From the NCBI GenBank assembly GCA_025056305.1, contig JANWWJ010000043.1, positions 1 to 64,000 of the forward strand: a stretch of 64,000 nt of DNA. The letters run 5' to 3'. Made by a program: the position numbers and the translations under genes. The stretch is from Chitinophagales bacterium. GTDB taxonomy: Bacteria; Bacteroidota; Bacteroidia; Chitinophagales; UBA10324. The notes under the pieces were generated by a model, which was not told the origin of the DNA, made no database searches, and saw nothing but the letters and a program-made list of their open reading frames with translations. This document shows, one piece after another, positions 1-7,083 of the stretch; position 1 is the first letter of the stretch, and the number at the start of each line of letters is the position of its first letter.

Positions 1-602
1 GTAAGCACCTGATGTTCCCAATGCCGGTGACGGCGCAGCGCCCACGGGGTCAACGGAAGGTCCTTGAAGTAATCAATGTGGGTCCAGGGGTCGCGAAAAT
101 CAGCAAGCCACGGTAAACCAGTTTGCTTCTTCAGGTGTAATGCGATGAGGTGAACCGAATGCGGCGGTCCGGTGGAAGCAATGGCATCAACGGCATGCTG
201 CTTCAGCCAGCGGTTAAGAAAACGAACCGAGGGACGTATCCACCAGCAACGAGCATCGGGAATGAACAGGTTTGCCCGGATCCACAACGATAATTGCTGC
301 ACGCCTGTAGGCCGCTTTTCATCTGCCAAAAAGCCAGAAAACAGAGGTTGATCTGTCGGCTGGCCGATCAGCCGTTTGTACCATGCATAAGGTTCACGAA
401 TCGGCTGGCGAAGCACCGTGAGCCATGGCGGCACCTCGGCTTCCAACGTAAAATCGAGAATGGGATAATCGGCATTTGATGCTGTGTACACAACCGGTTC
501 CCAACCGAATTCAGGCAAATACTTGCACATTTTAAGCCACCGCTGCACACCGGCACCCCCACAGGGGGGCCAATAATAGGATAGAACGATGACGCGCTTC
601 AT
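1..602 (-). CDS. Glycosyltransferase, GT4-like N-terminal part (cut by window edge)
   Basis: This reading frame starts at an ATG at 602 and runs leftwards out of the window, so only about 200 N-terminal residues are visible. The protein opens MKRVIVLSYYWPPCGGAGVQ, the glycine-rich first strand/loop of GT-B fold glycosyltransferases with a GT4-like N-terminal domain. Further on it reads STGPPHSVHLIALHLKK and then LADFRDPWT, a combination typical of bacterial GT4-like enzymes that build cell-surface polysaccharides. By family knowledge it would move a sugar from a nucleotide donor onto a lipid- or glycan-linked acceptor at the cytoplasmic face of the inner membrane. Donor and acceptor cannot be told because the C-terminal donor domain is missing. 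It is transcribed divergently from the aminopeptidase gene, with about 90 bases between the two starts. Confidence 0.8.
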   Translation of the reverse strand, partial: MKRVIVLSYYWPPCGGAGVQRWLKMCKYLPEFGWEPVVYTASNADYPILDFTLEAEVPPWLTVLRQPIREPYAWYKRLIGQPTDQPLFSGFLADEKRPTGVQQLSLWIRANLFIPDARCWWIRPSVRFLNRWLKQHAVDAIASTGPPHSVHLIALHLKKQTGLPWLADFRDPWTHIDYFKDLPLTPWALRRHRHWEHQVL

Positions 603-693
603 TCAAAGCTGGCAAAGTTAACCGCAGCATGCGGCAGGCTTGCGAAAGCGGTATCTTGGCGCTTTCACCATTCTTGGGACGACTTTAACGCTT

Positions 694-1995
694 ATGCGAT
701 ACACATTGAATCATGCTGAACTGTTTACAGCCAACCGTCAACGGCTGAAGACCTTACTACCACCCAATGCCCTGGTTCTGTTGCTCAGCAACGATGTTTA
801 TCCACGCAGTGCCGACGGTCATTATCCTTTTCGTCAAGACCCCGATTTGTTTTATCTGACCGGTATCGATCAGGAAGACACTTATTTGCTCTTGTATCCC
901 GACTGCCCCCGCGAAGATTTGCGGGAGGTTTTGTTCTTAAGACGCACCAGCGAGACCATAGCCATCTGGGAAGGTCCCCGGCTCACTCAGAGTGAAGCAT
1001 GTGCCCGCAGTGGCATTAAGACCATCAAGTGGAATGATGAGTTTGATTCTATCGTCAACATCGTGATGTGTTATGCAGAACAAGTTTTTTTAAACTTAAA
1101 TGAACACGATCGGCTGGTCAACGAAGTGCCTTACCGGAGTTTGCGGTTTGCCCGAGCCTTGCAGGACCGTTTTCCATTGCATCAGTACCGCCGTCTGGCA
1201 CCGCTGATGCACCAGTTGCGCAGCATTAAAATGCCTCAAGAGCTGGAGCTGATTAAGAAAGCGATTGCCATCACTGAAAAAGCCTTTCGCCGGGTGCTGC
1301 AGTTTATTCGTCCAGGAGTAATGGAATATGAAATTGAAGCAGAGATCACCCATGAATTTTTGCGCAACGGCGCTTCAGGGCATGCCTACCAACCCATTAT
1401 CGCAAGTGGGAAAAACGCCTGCATCCTGCATTACATCAACAATAACCAGCCCTGCCGCGACGGCGAACTGGTGCTTATGGATTTTGGTGCCGAATACGCC
1501 AATTATGTTGCCGACTTATCGCGCACCGTACCGGTCAACGGACGCTTCACACCCCGGCAGCGCGAAGTGTACGATGCCGTTTTGCGCGTTATGCGGCAGG
1601 CAAAAAATCTGTTGCGGCCTGGCACGAATTTGCACGAATACAATACCAAATTAGTAGGGCAAATCATGGAAGAAGAGCTCCTTAAATTGGGCTTGCTCAA
1701 GACGGAAGAAGTGAAAAATCAGGATCCAGAAAATCCTGCATATAAAAAATACTTCATGCATGGAACATCGCATTATTTAGGCCTGGACGTTCACGATGTC
1801 GGCTCCCGGTTTGCGACCATACAACCCGGCATGGTTTTTACTTGTGAGCCGGGTATTTACATTCCGGAAGAAGGCTTTGGAATCCGGCTGGAAAACAACA
1901 TTTTGGTTACAGAAGATGAGCCGGTGGATTTGATGGCCGGCATTCCTATAGAGGCCGAAGAAATAGAAGCATTGATGGCCGCTCGCCCTTCATGA
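694..1995 (+). CDS. pepP: Xaa-Pro aminopeptidase (aminopeptidase P, M24B)
   Basis: A 433-residue metallopeptidase that removes the N-terminal residue from peptides with proline in second position. The first ~130 residues match the AMP_N domain (DPDLFYLTGIDQEDTYLLLY) and the rest is the pita-bread M24 fold. The metal ligands of the family are present in order: Asp in LMDFGAEYANYVADLSRT (two Asp), His in HGTSHYLGLDVHD, Glu in TCEPGIYIPEEG and Glu in IRLENNILVTE. The frame stays open upstream to a TTG at 640, but the ATG at 694 (MRYTLNHAELFTANR) fits the family start. The enzyme has no signal peptide and should be cytoplasmic. It stands alone, followed by the tRNA pair. Confidence 0.9.
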   Translation: MRYTLNHAELFTANRQRLKTLLPPNALVLLLSNDVYPRSADGHYPFRQDPDLFYLTGIDQEDTYLLLYPDCPREDLREVLFLRRTSETIAIWEGPRLTQSEACARSGIKTIKWNDEFDSIVNIVMCYAEQVFLNLNEHDRLVNEVPYRSLRFARALQDRFPLHQYRRLAPLMHQLRSIKMPQELELIKKAIAITEKAFRRVLQFIRPGVMEYEIEAEITHEFLRNGASGHAYQPIIASGKNACILHYINNNQPCRDGELVLMDFGAEYANYVADLSRTVPVNGRFTPRQREVYDAVLRVMRQAKNLLRPGTNLHEYNTKLVGQIMEEELLKLGLLKTEEVKNQDPENPAYKKYFMHGTSHYLGLDVHDVGSRFATIQPGMVFTCEPGIYIPEEGFGIRLENNILVTEDEPVDLMAGIPIEAEEIEALMAARPS

Positions 1996-2024
1996 AAGTC
2001 CAAGTGCTTCCGTTTGTTTCGTGC

Positions 2025-2055
2025 TTGTCCATAGCAGCCCAATAGAGTAGATTTG
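2025..2055 (+). promoter_or_regulatory. Bacteroidota-type promoter for the tRNA-Ile/tRNA-Ala pair
   Basis: TTG at 2025-2027 and TAGATTTG at 2048-2055 are separated by 20 bases, matching the Bacteroidota -33/-7 arrangement (TTTG, about 17-23 bases, TAnnTTTG). Transcription would begin around 2060, about 25 bases before the mature 5' end of tRNA-Ile. This is one of the best two-element matches in the window. Confidence 0.6.
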
Positions 2056-2060
2056 CAGCC

Positions 2061-2081
2061 GTTTTTGCGTCCGGCAAAAAC
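2061..2081 (+). other. Perfect 8-bp hairpin in the tRNA leader
   Basis: GTTTTTGC (2061-2068) and GCAAAAAC (2074-2081) are perfect reverse complements around a five-base loop. The hairpin sits between the predicted start of transcription and the first base of tRNA-Ile (2087). It would be the very 5' end of the precursor and may shape 5' processing by RNase P. The role is inference. Confidence 0.45.
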
Positions 2082-2086
2082 AGCAT

Positions 2087-2160
2087 AGGCTCGTAGCTCA
2101 GTTGGTTAGAGCGCTACACTGATAATGTAGAGGTCGGCAGTTCAACTCTGCCCGGGCCTA
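2087..2160 (+). tRNA. tRNA-Ile (GAT)
   Basis: A 74-base cloverleaf. The acceptor stem AGGCTCG pairs with CGGGCCT (one G-U), followed by discriminator A at 2160. The D arm begins TAGCTCAG, the anticodon stem CTACA/TGTAG encloses the loop CTGATAA with anticodon GAT, and the T arm is GGCAG-TTCAACT-CTGCC. The 3' CCA is not encoded (the DNA continues CGC). It is followed 19 bases later by tRNA-Ala, the pair normally found in the 16S-23S spacer, but no rRNA flanks it here. Confidence 0.95.
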
Positions 2161-2179
2161 CGCACATACAGCTGCCATC

Positions 2180-2256
2180 GGGGGTGTAGCTCAGCTGGCT
2201 AGAGCACCTGCTTTGCAAGCAGGGGGTCATCGGTTCGATTCCGATCACCTCCACCA
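2180..2256 (+). tRNA. tRNA-Ala (TGC)
   Basis: A standard cloverleaf. The acceptor stem GGGGGTG pairs with CACCTCC and contains the G3-U70 wobble pair that marks alanine tRNAs. The anticodon stem CCTGC/GCAGG holds the loop TTTGCAA (anticodon TGC), and the T arm is ATCGG-TTCGATT-CCGAT. Discriminator A at 2253 is followed by CCA at 2254-2256, so unlike its neighbour this tRNA has an encoded CCA. It is co-transcribed with tRNA-Ile from the promoter at 2025-2055. Confidence 0.95.
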
Positions 2257-2262
2257 TAAAAA

Positions 2263-2291
2263 GACAAAAAGGCCTAATTGAAATTTTTGTC
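2263..2291 (+). terminator. Possible hairpin terminator after tRNA-Ala
   Basis: GACAAAAA (2263-2270) and TTTTTGTC (2284-2291) form a perfect 8-bp stem around a 13-base loop, seven bases after the encoded CCA. The 3' arm supplies a short T-run, but there is no T-tract beyond it, so it may be a weak terminator or a 3' processing structure. Confidence 0.4.
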
Positions 2292-2366
2292 GCCATTGAT
2301 GTACAAAAGCAAGTGTCGAAAGCTTTAACCAAAAGCCCATCTTTCCATCAGATTTGCCAATGAAAC

Positions 2367-2969
2367 GTGCCCCGCAAAGAGTTGAAATACTATAATCCCA
2401 GCCAAAACCTGGATCATAAGCTGGTATCGGCCTTGGCGCGAGTAGCTGAAGTGTTCAAGGTGCTCTTGCTGAAAGCGGGGGGAAAATACAAGCTCAGCAC
2501 ACTACAAGTAGAAATAATGCTTTTTTTAATGCAACATCCGCCAACTCTGCGGACGGTAAGTCAGTTAGCCCGTGAGTTCAATATCAGCAAAGCGACCATG
2601 AGCATTGCCCTGCGATCGTTGTTAGCCAAGCGCCTGGTCACCAAGGCGGAAACGCCAGATTTGCGCAGCTTCCGGATCTATCTCACGCCACGAGGATTTA
2701 ACCTGGCCACACGTCTGCTTCAATTTCGGCAACCCATCTTGAGGGCCATCCACAAGATGGACCGCGAAAAGAAAGACACGATGCTGGAGCAATTGCTGCA
2801 GCTGTTGTATGCTTTGCAGCAAGCAGGCGTAATCAGCCCCATGCGTATGTGTTTGAGTTGTGCCCATTTTGCTCGAACCTCCGGTGGGATGGCCTACTGC
2901 ATGCTGTTGCAGAAAGCTTTAGAGCCAGCCGCCCTCCGCATCGATTGCCCTGAACATCGGGCTGCTTAA
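2367..2969 (+). CDS. MarR-like winged-helix regulator with C-terminal four-cysteine motif
   Basis: A 200-residue protein that starts at GTG; the ATG at 2360 lies in a different frame that stops at once. Residues ~20-140 form a MarR-type winged helix: LSTLQVEIMLFLMQHPP, then the helix-turn-helix VSQLAREFNISKATMSIALRSLLAKRLV and the wing TKAETPDLRSFRIYLTPRG. The C-terminal ~40 residues carry Cys-x2-Cys-x12-Cys-x15-Cys (CLSC...YC...DCPEH). I recognise this tail from a subset of MarR-like proteins, where it may bind a metal or iron-sulfur cluster (inference). The protein is therefore probably a metal-, redox- or ligand-responsive regulator. Its targets are unknown: no divergent partner gene is adjacent, and the next gene begins 67 bases downstream on the same strand. 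Confidence 0.75.
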   Translation: MPRKELKYYNPSQNLDHKLVSALARVAEVFKVLLLKAGGKYKLSTLQVEIMLFLMQHPPTLRTVSQLAREFNISKATMSIALRSLLAKRLVTKAETPDLRSFRIYLTPRGFNLATRLLQFRQPILRAIHKMDREKKDTMLEQLLQLLYALQQAGVISPMRMCLSCAHFARTSGGMAYCMLLQKALEPAALRIDCPEHRAA

Positions 2970-3036
2970 ACGTGGTGAGTTGGGTTTGTCTTGGAGCATT
3001 GTCCGGTGACCATCGTATGAAAGCAAGCAGTTGATC

Positions 3037-4086
3037 ATGGTACGCAAAGCATTTCGTGCACCAGGCTTTCGCTCATGGATCGCCATCGTTGCCTTGTTGC
3101 TGGCCGGTGAGACAGCGGCATCAGGGCAGAGTTTTCCCAAAAAAGGGCGTGTTGTGTGTCTGGGCTTCTACAATGTGGAAAACCTCTTTGATACGATCGA
3201 TAATCCTCTAACTCAAGATGAAGAGTTCACGCCAGCGGGTGAGGCGCGTTGGACAGCCCAGCGCATGAGTCAGAAATCGCGCAACATTGCCCGGGTCATT
3301 GCAGCCTTAAACGAGGGAAAAGGCCCAGATGTATTGGGACTTTCCGAAGTGGAAAATGATTTTGTGCTGAGGTATTTGCTTCAGCAAGACGAGCTTAAAA
3401 AAAGTGGGTTGAGCTACATCCATTTTGATTCCCCGGACATGCGGGGCATCGATGTCTGTTTGTTGTACCGGCCAAAAGTCTTTCGTCCTATAGCACAGCG
3501 GTTATTGCGCGTTGATGTCCAAAAGTGGGACAACCGCCCTACGCGGGATATTTTGTGGGTCAAGGGCCTGATGTTCAACCGCGACACTTTACATGTTTTT
3601 GTAAATCATTGGCCATCACGACGTGGTGGAAGAGAGCTTACCGAGCCGAAACGGCTTGCAGCGGCCAAGGTCTTACATCGAGTTGTCGACAGCCTTCTGG
3701 GCCAAAATCCCGACGCCCTGATTGTAGTCATGGGCGATTTCAACGATAATCCCGGAGATGCAAGCCTGAGCCTGCTGGAACAAGGGTTGCAAAACGGTGG
3801 GCTCATCAATTGCATGAACCGTTTCGACTGGAAGCGAGGGGAAGGTACAGAGTACTATCAGGGTTTATGGTACCGCTTCATCCAGATTTTGGTTTCGCCA
3901 GGCCTCAAACGTTATAGCTACGAGGGATCGGGTGCCAATGCCTGTTCCGGCATTCACATCTTCCGCCCTAATTGGATTATGAAACAAGATGCCTCGGGCC
4001 ACTGGATCCCCAAGCGCAGTATTGATGAAGATGGCAGTATAGGTTTCAGCGACCACCTGCCGGTTTACCTGCTGCTGCGCTGGTAA
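3037..4086 (+). CDS. Exported endonuclease/exonuclease/phosphatase-family protein
   Basis: A 349-residue protein with an N-terminal signal peptide (hydrophobic stretch WIAIVALLLAGETAASGQ) and an EEP fold like DNase I and inositol phosphatases. The family motifs are present in order: FYNVENLFDTIDNP, GLSEVEND (catalytic Glu), NHWPSRRGG (His), GDFNDNP (Asp/Asn) and the terminal SDHLPVYLLL (Asp-His). It should be exported to the periplasm or beyond and hydrolyse phosphodiester or phosphomonoester bonds; the substrate cannot be read from sequence. The frame also opens at TTG 3031, but the ATG at 3037 is the better start. It lies alone between the MarR-like gene and korA. Confidence 0.85.
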   Translation: MVRKAFRAPGFRSWIAIVALLLAGETAASGQSFPKKGRVVCLGFYNVENLFDTIDNPLTQDEEFTPAGEARWTAQRMSQKSRNIARVIAALNEGKGPDVLGLSEVENDFVLRYLLQQDELKKSGLSYIHFDSPDMRGIDVCLLYRPKVFRPIAQRLLRVDVQKWDNRPTRDILWVKGLMFNRDTLHVFVNHWPSRRGGRELTEPKRLAAAKVLHRVVDSLLGQNPDALIVVMGDFNDNPGDASLSLLEQGLQNGGLINCMNRFDWKRGEGTEYYQGLWYRFIQILVSPGLKRYSYEGSGANACSGIHIFRPNWIMKQDASGHWIPKRSIDEDGSIGFSDHLPVYLLLRW

Positions 4087-4100
4087 CTGCTCGGTCAGGA

Positions 4101-4135
4101 TTGGTTAGAAACTGTCGGCGCACAACGTACCTTTG
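4101..4135 (+). promoter_or_regulatory. Candidate promoter for korAB
   Basis: TTG at 4101-4103 and TACCTTTG at 4128-4135 are 24 bases apart. The -7-like box matches TAnnTTTG exactly, but the spacing is slightly longer than usual. The start codon of korA lies 26 bases downstream of the box. Confidence 0.45.
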
Positions 4136-4161
4136 CTTTAGCTTGATCAATAAACTCATCT

Positions 4162-6003
4162 ATGGCAAAACGAACTATAGAACGGCTGCAAGAGGTCGTC
4201 ATCAAGTTTGCTGGCGACTCAGGTGATGGCATGCAGCTTACCGGTGGTCAGTTTACCAACACGGCTGCTCTGGTGGGCAATGATTTGGGCACGTTCCCTG
4301 ATTTTCCAGCCGAAATTCGAGCCCCTCAAGGCACGTTAGCTGGCGTGTCGGGCTTTCAAATCAATTTCGGCAGTAAAGAAATTTTTACTCCTGGCGACCA
4401 GTGCGATGTATTGGTGGCCATGAACGCTGCGGCACTAAAGGTGAACCTCAACACCTTGCGCAAAGGGGGAACCATCATCGTAAACACTTCGGGATTTGAT
4501 GCTAAAAATTTAAAGCTGGCCGGATATGCTTCCAACCCGCTGGATGATGGCTCTCTTGAAGGTTACAACCTGATCCGCATTGACATCACGAAGCTGACGC
4601 GCGAAGCCACTGCCGACATAACCGATCTGGGGTTAAAGGAAAAAGACAGGTGCAAAAACATGTTCGTGCTTGGCTTTTTGTTTTGGATGTTTGACCGGCC
4701 GATGGATTATACGTTACAAGCTTTACAAAACAAGTTTGCCAAAAACCCCTCTGTGCTTGAGGCCAATGTGCGTGCCCTGAAAGCGGGATACAACTATGGT
4801 GATACGACGGAAACATTTACCACCCGCTATCGGGTAGAAAAAGCGCCCATGGCACCTGGCGAATACCGAAACATCATGGGTAACCAGGCTTTGGCTTTGG
4901 GTTTGGTAGCGGCTGCACAAAAGAGTGGTTTGAAACTTTTTCTCGGCTCCTACCCCATCACCCCTGCCTCTGATATTCTGCACGAGTTGGCGCGGTATAA
5001 AAATTTCGGTGTCATCACCTTCCAAGCCGAAGATGAAATTGCCGGCATTTGCTCAGCCATAGGGGCCGCTTTCGGTGGCAACATTGGCGTAACCACCACC
5101 TCAGGTCCGGGCATGGCATTAAAAACCGAAGCGATTGGTTTAGCTGTGATGTTGGAGCTGCCTTTGGTAATTTGCAACATTCAGCGCGGAGGCCCCTCTA
5201 CCGGCCTGCCTACCAAAACTGAACAGGCCGATTTATTGCAAGCCCTCTATGGCCGAAACGGTGAGTGCCCCCTTCCGGTGCTTGCTGCTTGTTCTCCGGC
5301 CGACTGCTTTGACACCGTTTATGAGGCCGTACGCATTGCCTTAAACCACATGACCCCCGTCATTTTCCTCAGCGACGGGTACTTGGCTAACGGATCGGAG
5401 CCGTGGCGATTTCCTACCGCCGACCAGCTTCCGGAAATTAAGGTTGTTTTCGCCGAGCCACGCACAAACGGTACCCCTTTCCTACCCTATCAGCGTGATG
5501 AACGGCTGGTGCGCCCGTGGGCCCGTCCGGGCACTAAGGGCTTGGAACACCGCATTGGCGGCTTGGAAAAAGAAGACATTACGGGCAACATCAGCTATGA
5601 ACCGGAAAACCACGAGCACATGGTCAAAGTGCGGGAAGCTAAAGTGGAGCGTATCGCCGATTTCATTCCGCTGCAAACCACTGAAGGGCCTGAACAAGGG
5701 GAAGCGCTTATCGTGGGCTGGGGTGGCACTTATGGAGCCATTAAAGCTGCCGTGCAGGACCTCAACGAGCAAGGCTATCGCATCGCCCAAACCCATTTGC
5801 GTTACCTCAAACCCTTCCCCAAAAACCTCGGTGAAATCTTACACCGCTATCCAAAAGTCATCGTGCCTGAAATCAACAACGGTCAGCTGATCAAAGTGCT
5901 TCGCGACAAATATTTGGTTCCAGCCGTAGGCATCAACAAGATTCAGGGCATACCGTTTACCAAAGCGGAATTGGTGCAACGCATCAAGGAATTAGTGAAC
6001 TAA
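4162..6003 (+). CDS. korA: 2-oxoacid:ferredoxin oxidoreductase, fused gamma-alpha subunit (KorA)
   Basis: A 613-residue subunit of the enzyme that oxidatively decarboxylates 2-oxoglutarate or a similar 2-oxoacid to the acyl-CoA, passing electrons to ferredoxin. The N-terminal ~200 residues are the gamma domain (KFAGDSGDGMQLTGGQF). From ~residue 230 comes the alpha pyrimidine-binding domain (GNQALALGLVAAAQ, GSYPITPASDILHEL, FQAEDEIAGICSAIGAAFGG, TTTSGPGMALKTEAIGLAV), followed by a C-terminal transketolase-like domain. This gamma-alpha fusion plus a separate beta subunit is the usual architecture in Bacteroidota, where KorAB can replace or supplement the 2-oxoglutarate dehydrogenase complex in the TCA cycle. 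korB follows after 33 bases in one operon. The assignment to 2-oxoglutarate over pyruvate rests on architecture and is the less certain part. Confidence 0.88.
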   Translation: MAKRTIERLQEVVIKFAGDSGDGMQLTGGQFTNTAALVGNDLGTFPDFPAEIRAPQGTLAGVSGFQINFGSKEIFTPGDQCDVLVAMNAAALKVNLNTLRKGGTIIVNTSGFDAKNLKLAGYASNPLDDGSLEGYNLIRIDITKLTREATADITDLGLKEKDRCKNMFVLGFLFWMFDRPMDYTLQALQNKFAKNPSVLEANVRALKAGYNYGDTTETFTTRYRVEKAPMAPGEYRNIMGNQALALGLVAAAQKSGLKLFLGSYPITPASDILHELARYKNFGVITFQAEDEIAGICSAIGAAFGGNIGVTTTSGPGMALKTEAIGLAVMLELPLVICNIQRGGPSTGLPTKTEQADLLQALYGRNGECPLPVLAACSPADCFDTVYEAVRIALNHMTPVIFLSDGYLANGSEPWRFPTADQLPEIKVVFAEPRTNGTPFLPYQRDERLVRPWARPGTKGLEHRIGGLEKEDITGNISYEPENHEHMVKVREAKVERIADFIPLQTTEGPEQGEALIVGWGGTYGAIKAAVQDLNEQGYRIAQTHLRYLKPFPKNLGEILHRYPKVIVPEINNGQLIKVLRDKYLVPAVGINKIQGIPFTKAELVQRIKELVN

Positions 6004-6036
6004 GTTTAAGGGTTAATCACTTGATAACTTTTGCTC

Positions 6037-7071
6037 ATGGAAGAAGTCCTCAAGGAACAAACCGTCAAGCTAACACCGAAAGATTTTCAAACTGACCAAG
6101 ACGTTCGGTGGTGTCCGGGTTGCGGCGATTATTCCATTTTAAAGCAGGTCCACACCATTTTGCCTCAGCTGGGCATACCACGCGAGCAAATTGTATTTGT
6201 GAGCGGTATCGGCTGTTCTTCTCGTTTTCCTTATTACACGGAAACCTATGGCCTGCATGGCATTCACGGTCGTGCCACAGCTATTGCAGCAGGGTTAAAA
6301 GCCACGCGGCCTGATCTCAGTGTGTGGGTAGTGACTGGCGATGGTGATGCCTTATCCATAGGCGGCAACCACTTAATCCACCTTTTGCGTCGCAATTTTG
6401 ATATAAATGTTTTGATGTTTAATAATGAAATCTATGGACTGACGAAGGGGCAGTACAGTCCAACATCGCCAGAGGGCATGGTTGCTAAAAGCACGCCGTA
6501 CGGCTCCATCGACCATCCCTTCAACCCCATTGCTTTGGCTTTAGGTGCCGATGCTACATTTGTGGCCCGCAGCATGGACCGAGACCCAGCGCACCTCCAA
6601 CAAATGTTGTTGCGCTGCTACCATCACCGCGGCACTGCTTTTTTGGAAATTCTTCAGAACTGCAACATTTATAACGACGGTGCCTTTGAGCTGTTTACTG
6701 AAAAGGCCACCAAAAAGGAACACACGGTATTTCTGGAACACGGCAAACCTCTGGTGTTTGGCGAGCAACAAGATAAAGGCATACGGCTCGACGGCTTCAC
6801 CCCCCGCGTAGTCAGCTTAAAAGAGTTTTCTAAAGAGGATTTAATGATCCATGACGAAACGGACATCAATAAAGCCATGATCTTATCGCGGCTGTATGAG
6901 ATGAATGACGGCGAGCATGTGTATCCGAAGCCTTTCGGCGTTTTTTACATGCGCCAGCGGCCCACTTACGAAGATGCTTTGCAACAGCAAATAGAGCAAG
7001 TAATCGCTAAGCTCGGCCCGCCCGATCTTAACAAGCTGCTGCGTGGCCGCGAGACTTGGGTCGTTGAATAA
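6037..7071 (+). CDS. korB: 2-oxoacid:ferredoxin oxidoreductase, beta subunit (KorB)
   Basis: A 344-residue partner of KorA that carries thiamine diphosphate and a [4Fe-4S] cluster. The cluster cysteines are visible as WCPGCGDYS near residue 30, GIGCSSRFP, and NCNIYND near 210. The thiamine diphosphate motif is GDGDALSIGGNHLI followed by FNNEIYGLTKGQ. The ATG at 6037 (MEEVLKEQTVKLTPKDF) is preferred over the TTG at 6031. The C-terminus LLRGRETWVVE is typical of the family. The gene ends 12 bases before the end of the convergent GH3-family gene, so transcripts from the two strands probably overlap at their 3' ends. Confidence 0.9.
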   Translation: MEEVLKEQTVKLTPKDFQTDQDVRWCPGCGDYSILKQVHTILPQLGIPREQIVFVSGIGCSSRFPYYTETYGLHGIHGRATAIAAGLKATRPDLSVWVVTGDGDALSIGGNHLIHLLRRNFDINVLMFNNEIYGLTKGQYSPTSPEGMVAKSTPYGSIDHPFNPIALALGADATFVARSMDRDPAHLQQMLLRCYHHRGTAFLEILQNCNIYNDGAFELFTEKATKKEHTVFLEHGKPLVFGEQQDKGIRLDGFTPRVVSLKEFSKEDLMIHDETDINKAMILSRLYEMNDGEHVYPKPFGVFYMRQRPTYEDALQQQIEQVIAKLGPPDLNKLLRGRETWVVE

Positions 7072-7083
7072 AGGGCAGGGCTT

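Noticed and set aside
2114-2332. 72-residue reading frame antisense to the two tRNAs
   Set aside because: It is the complement of tRNA-Ile and tRNA-Ala. Such antisense tRNA frames (with text like IGIEPMTPCLQSRC) are a well-known source of false proteins.
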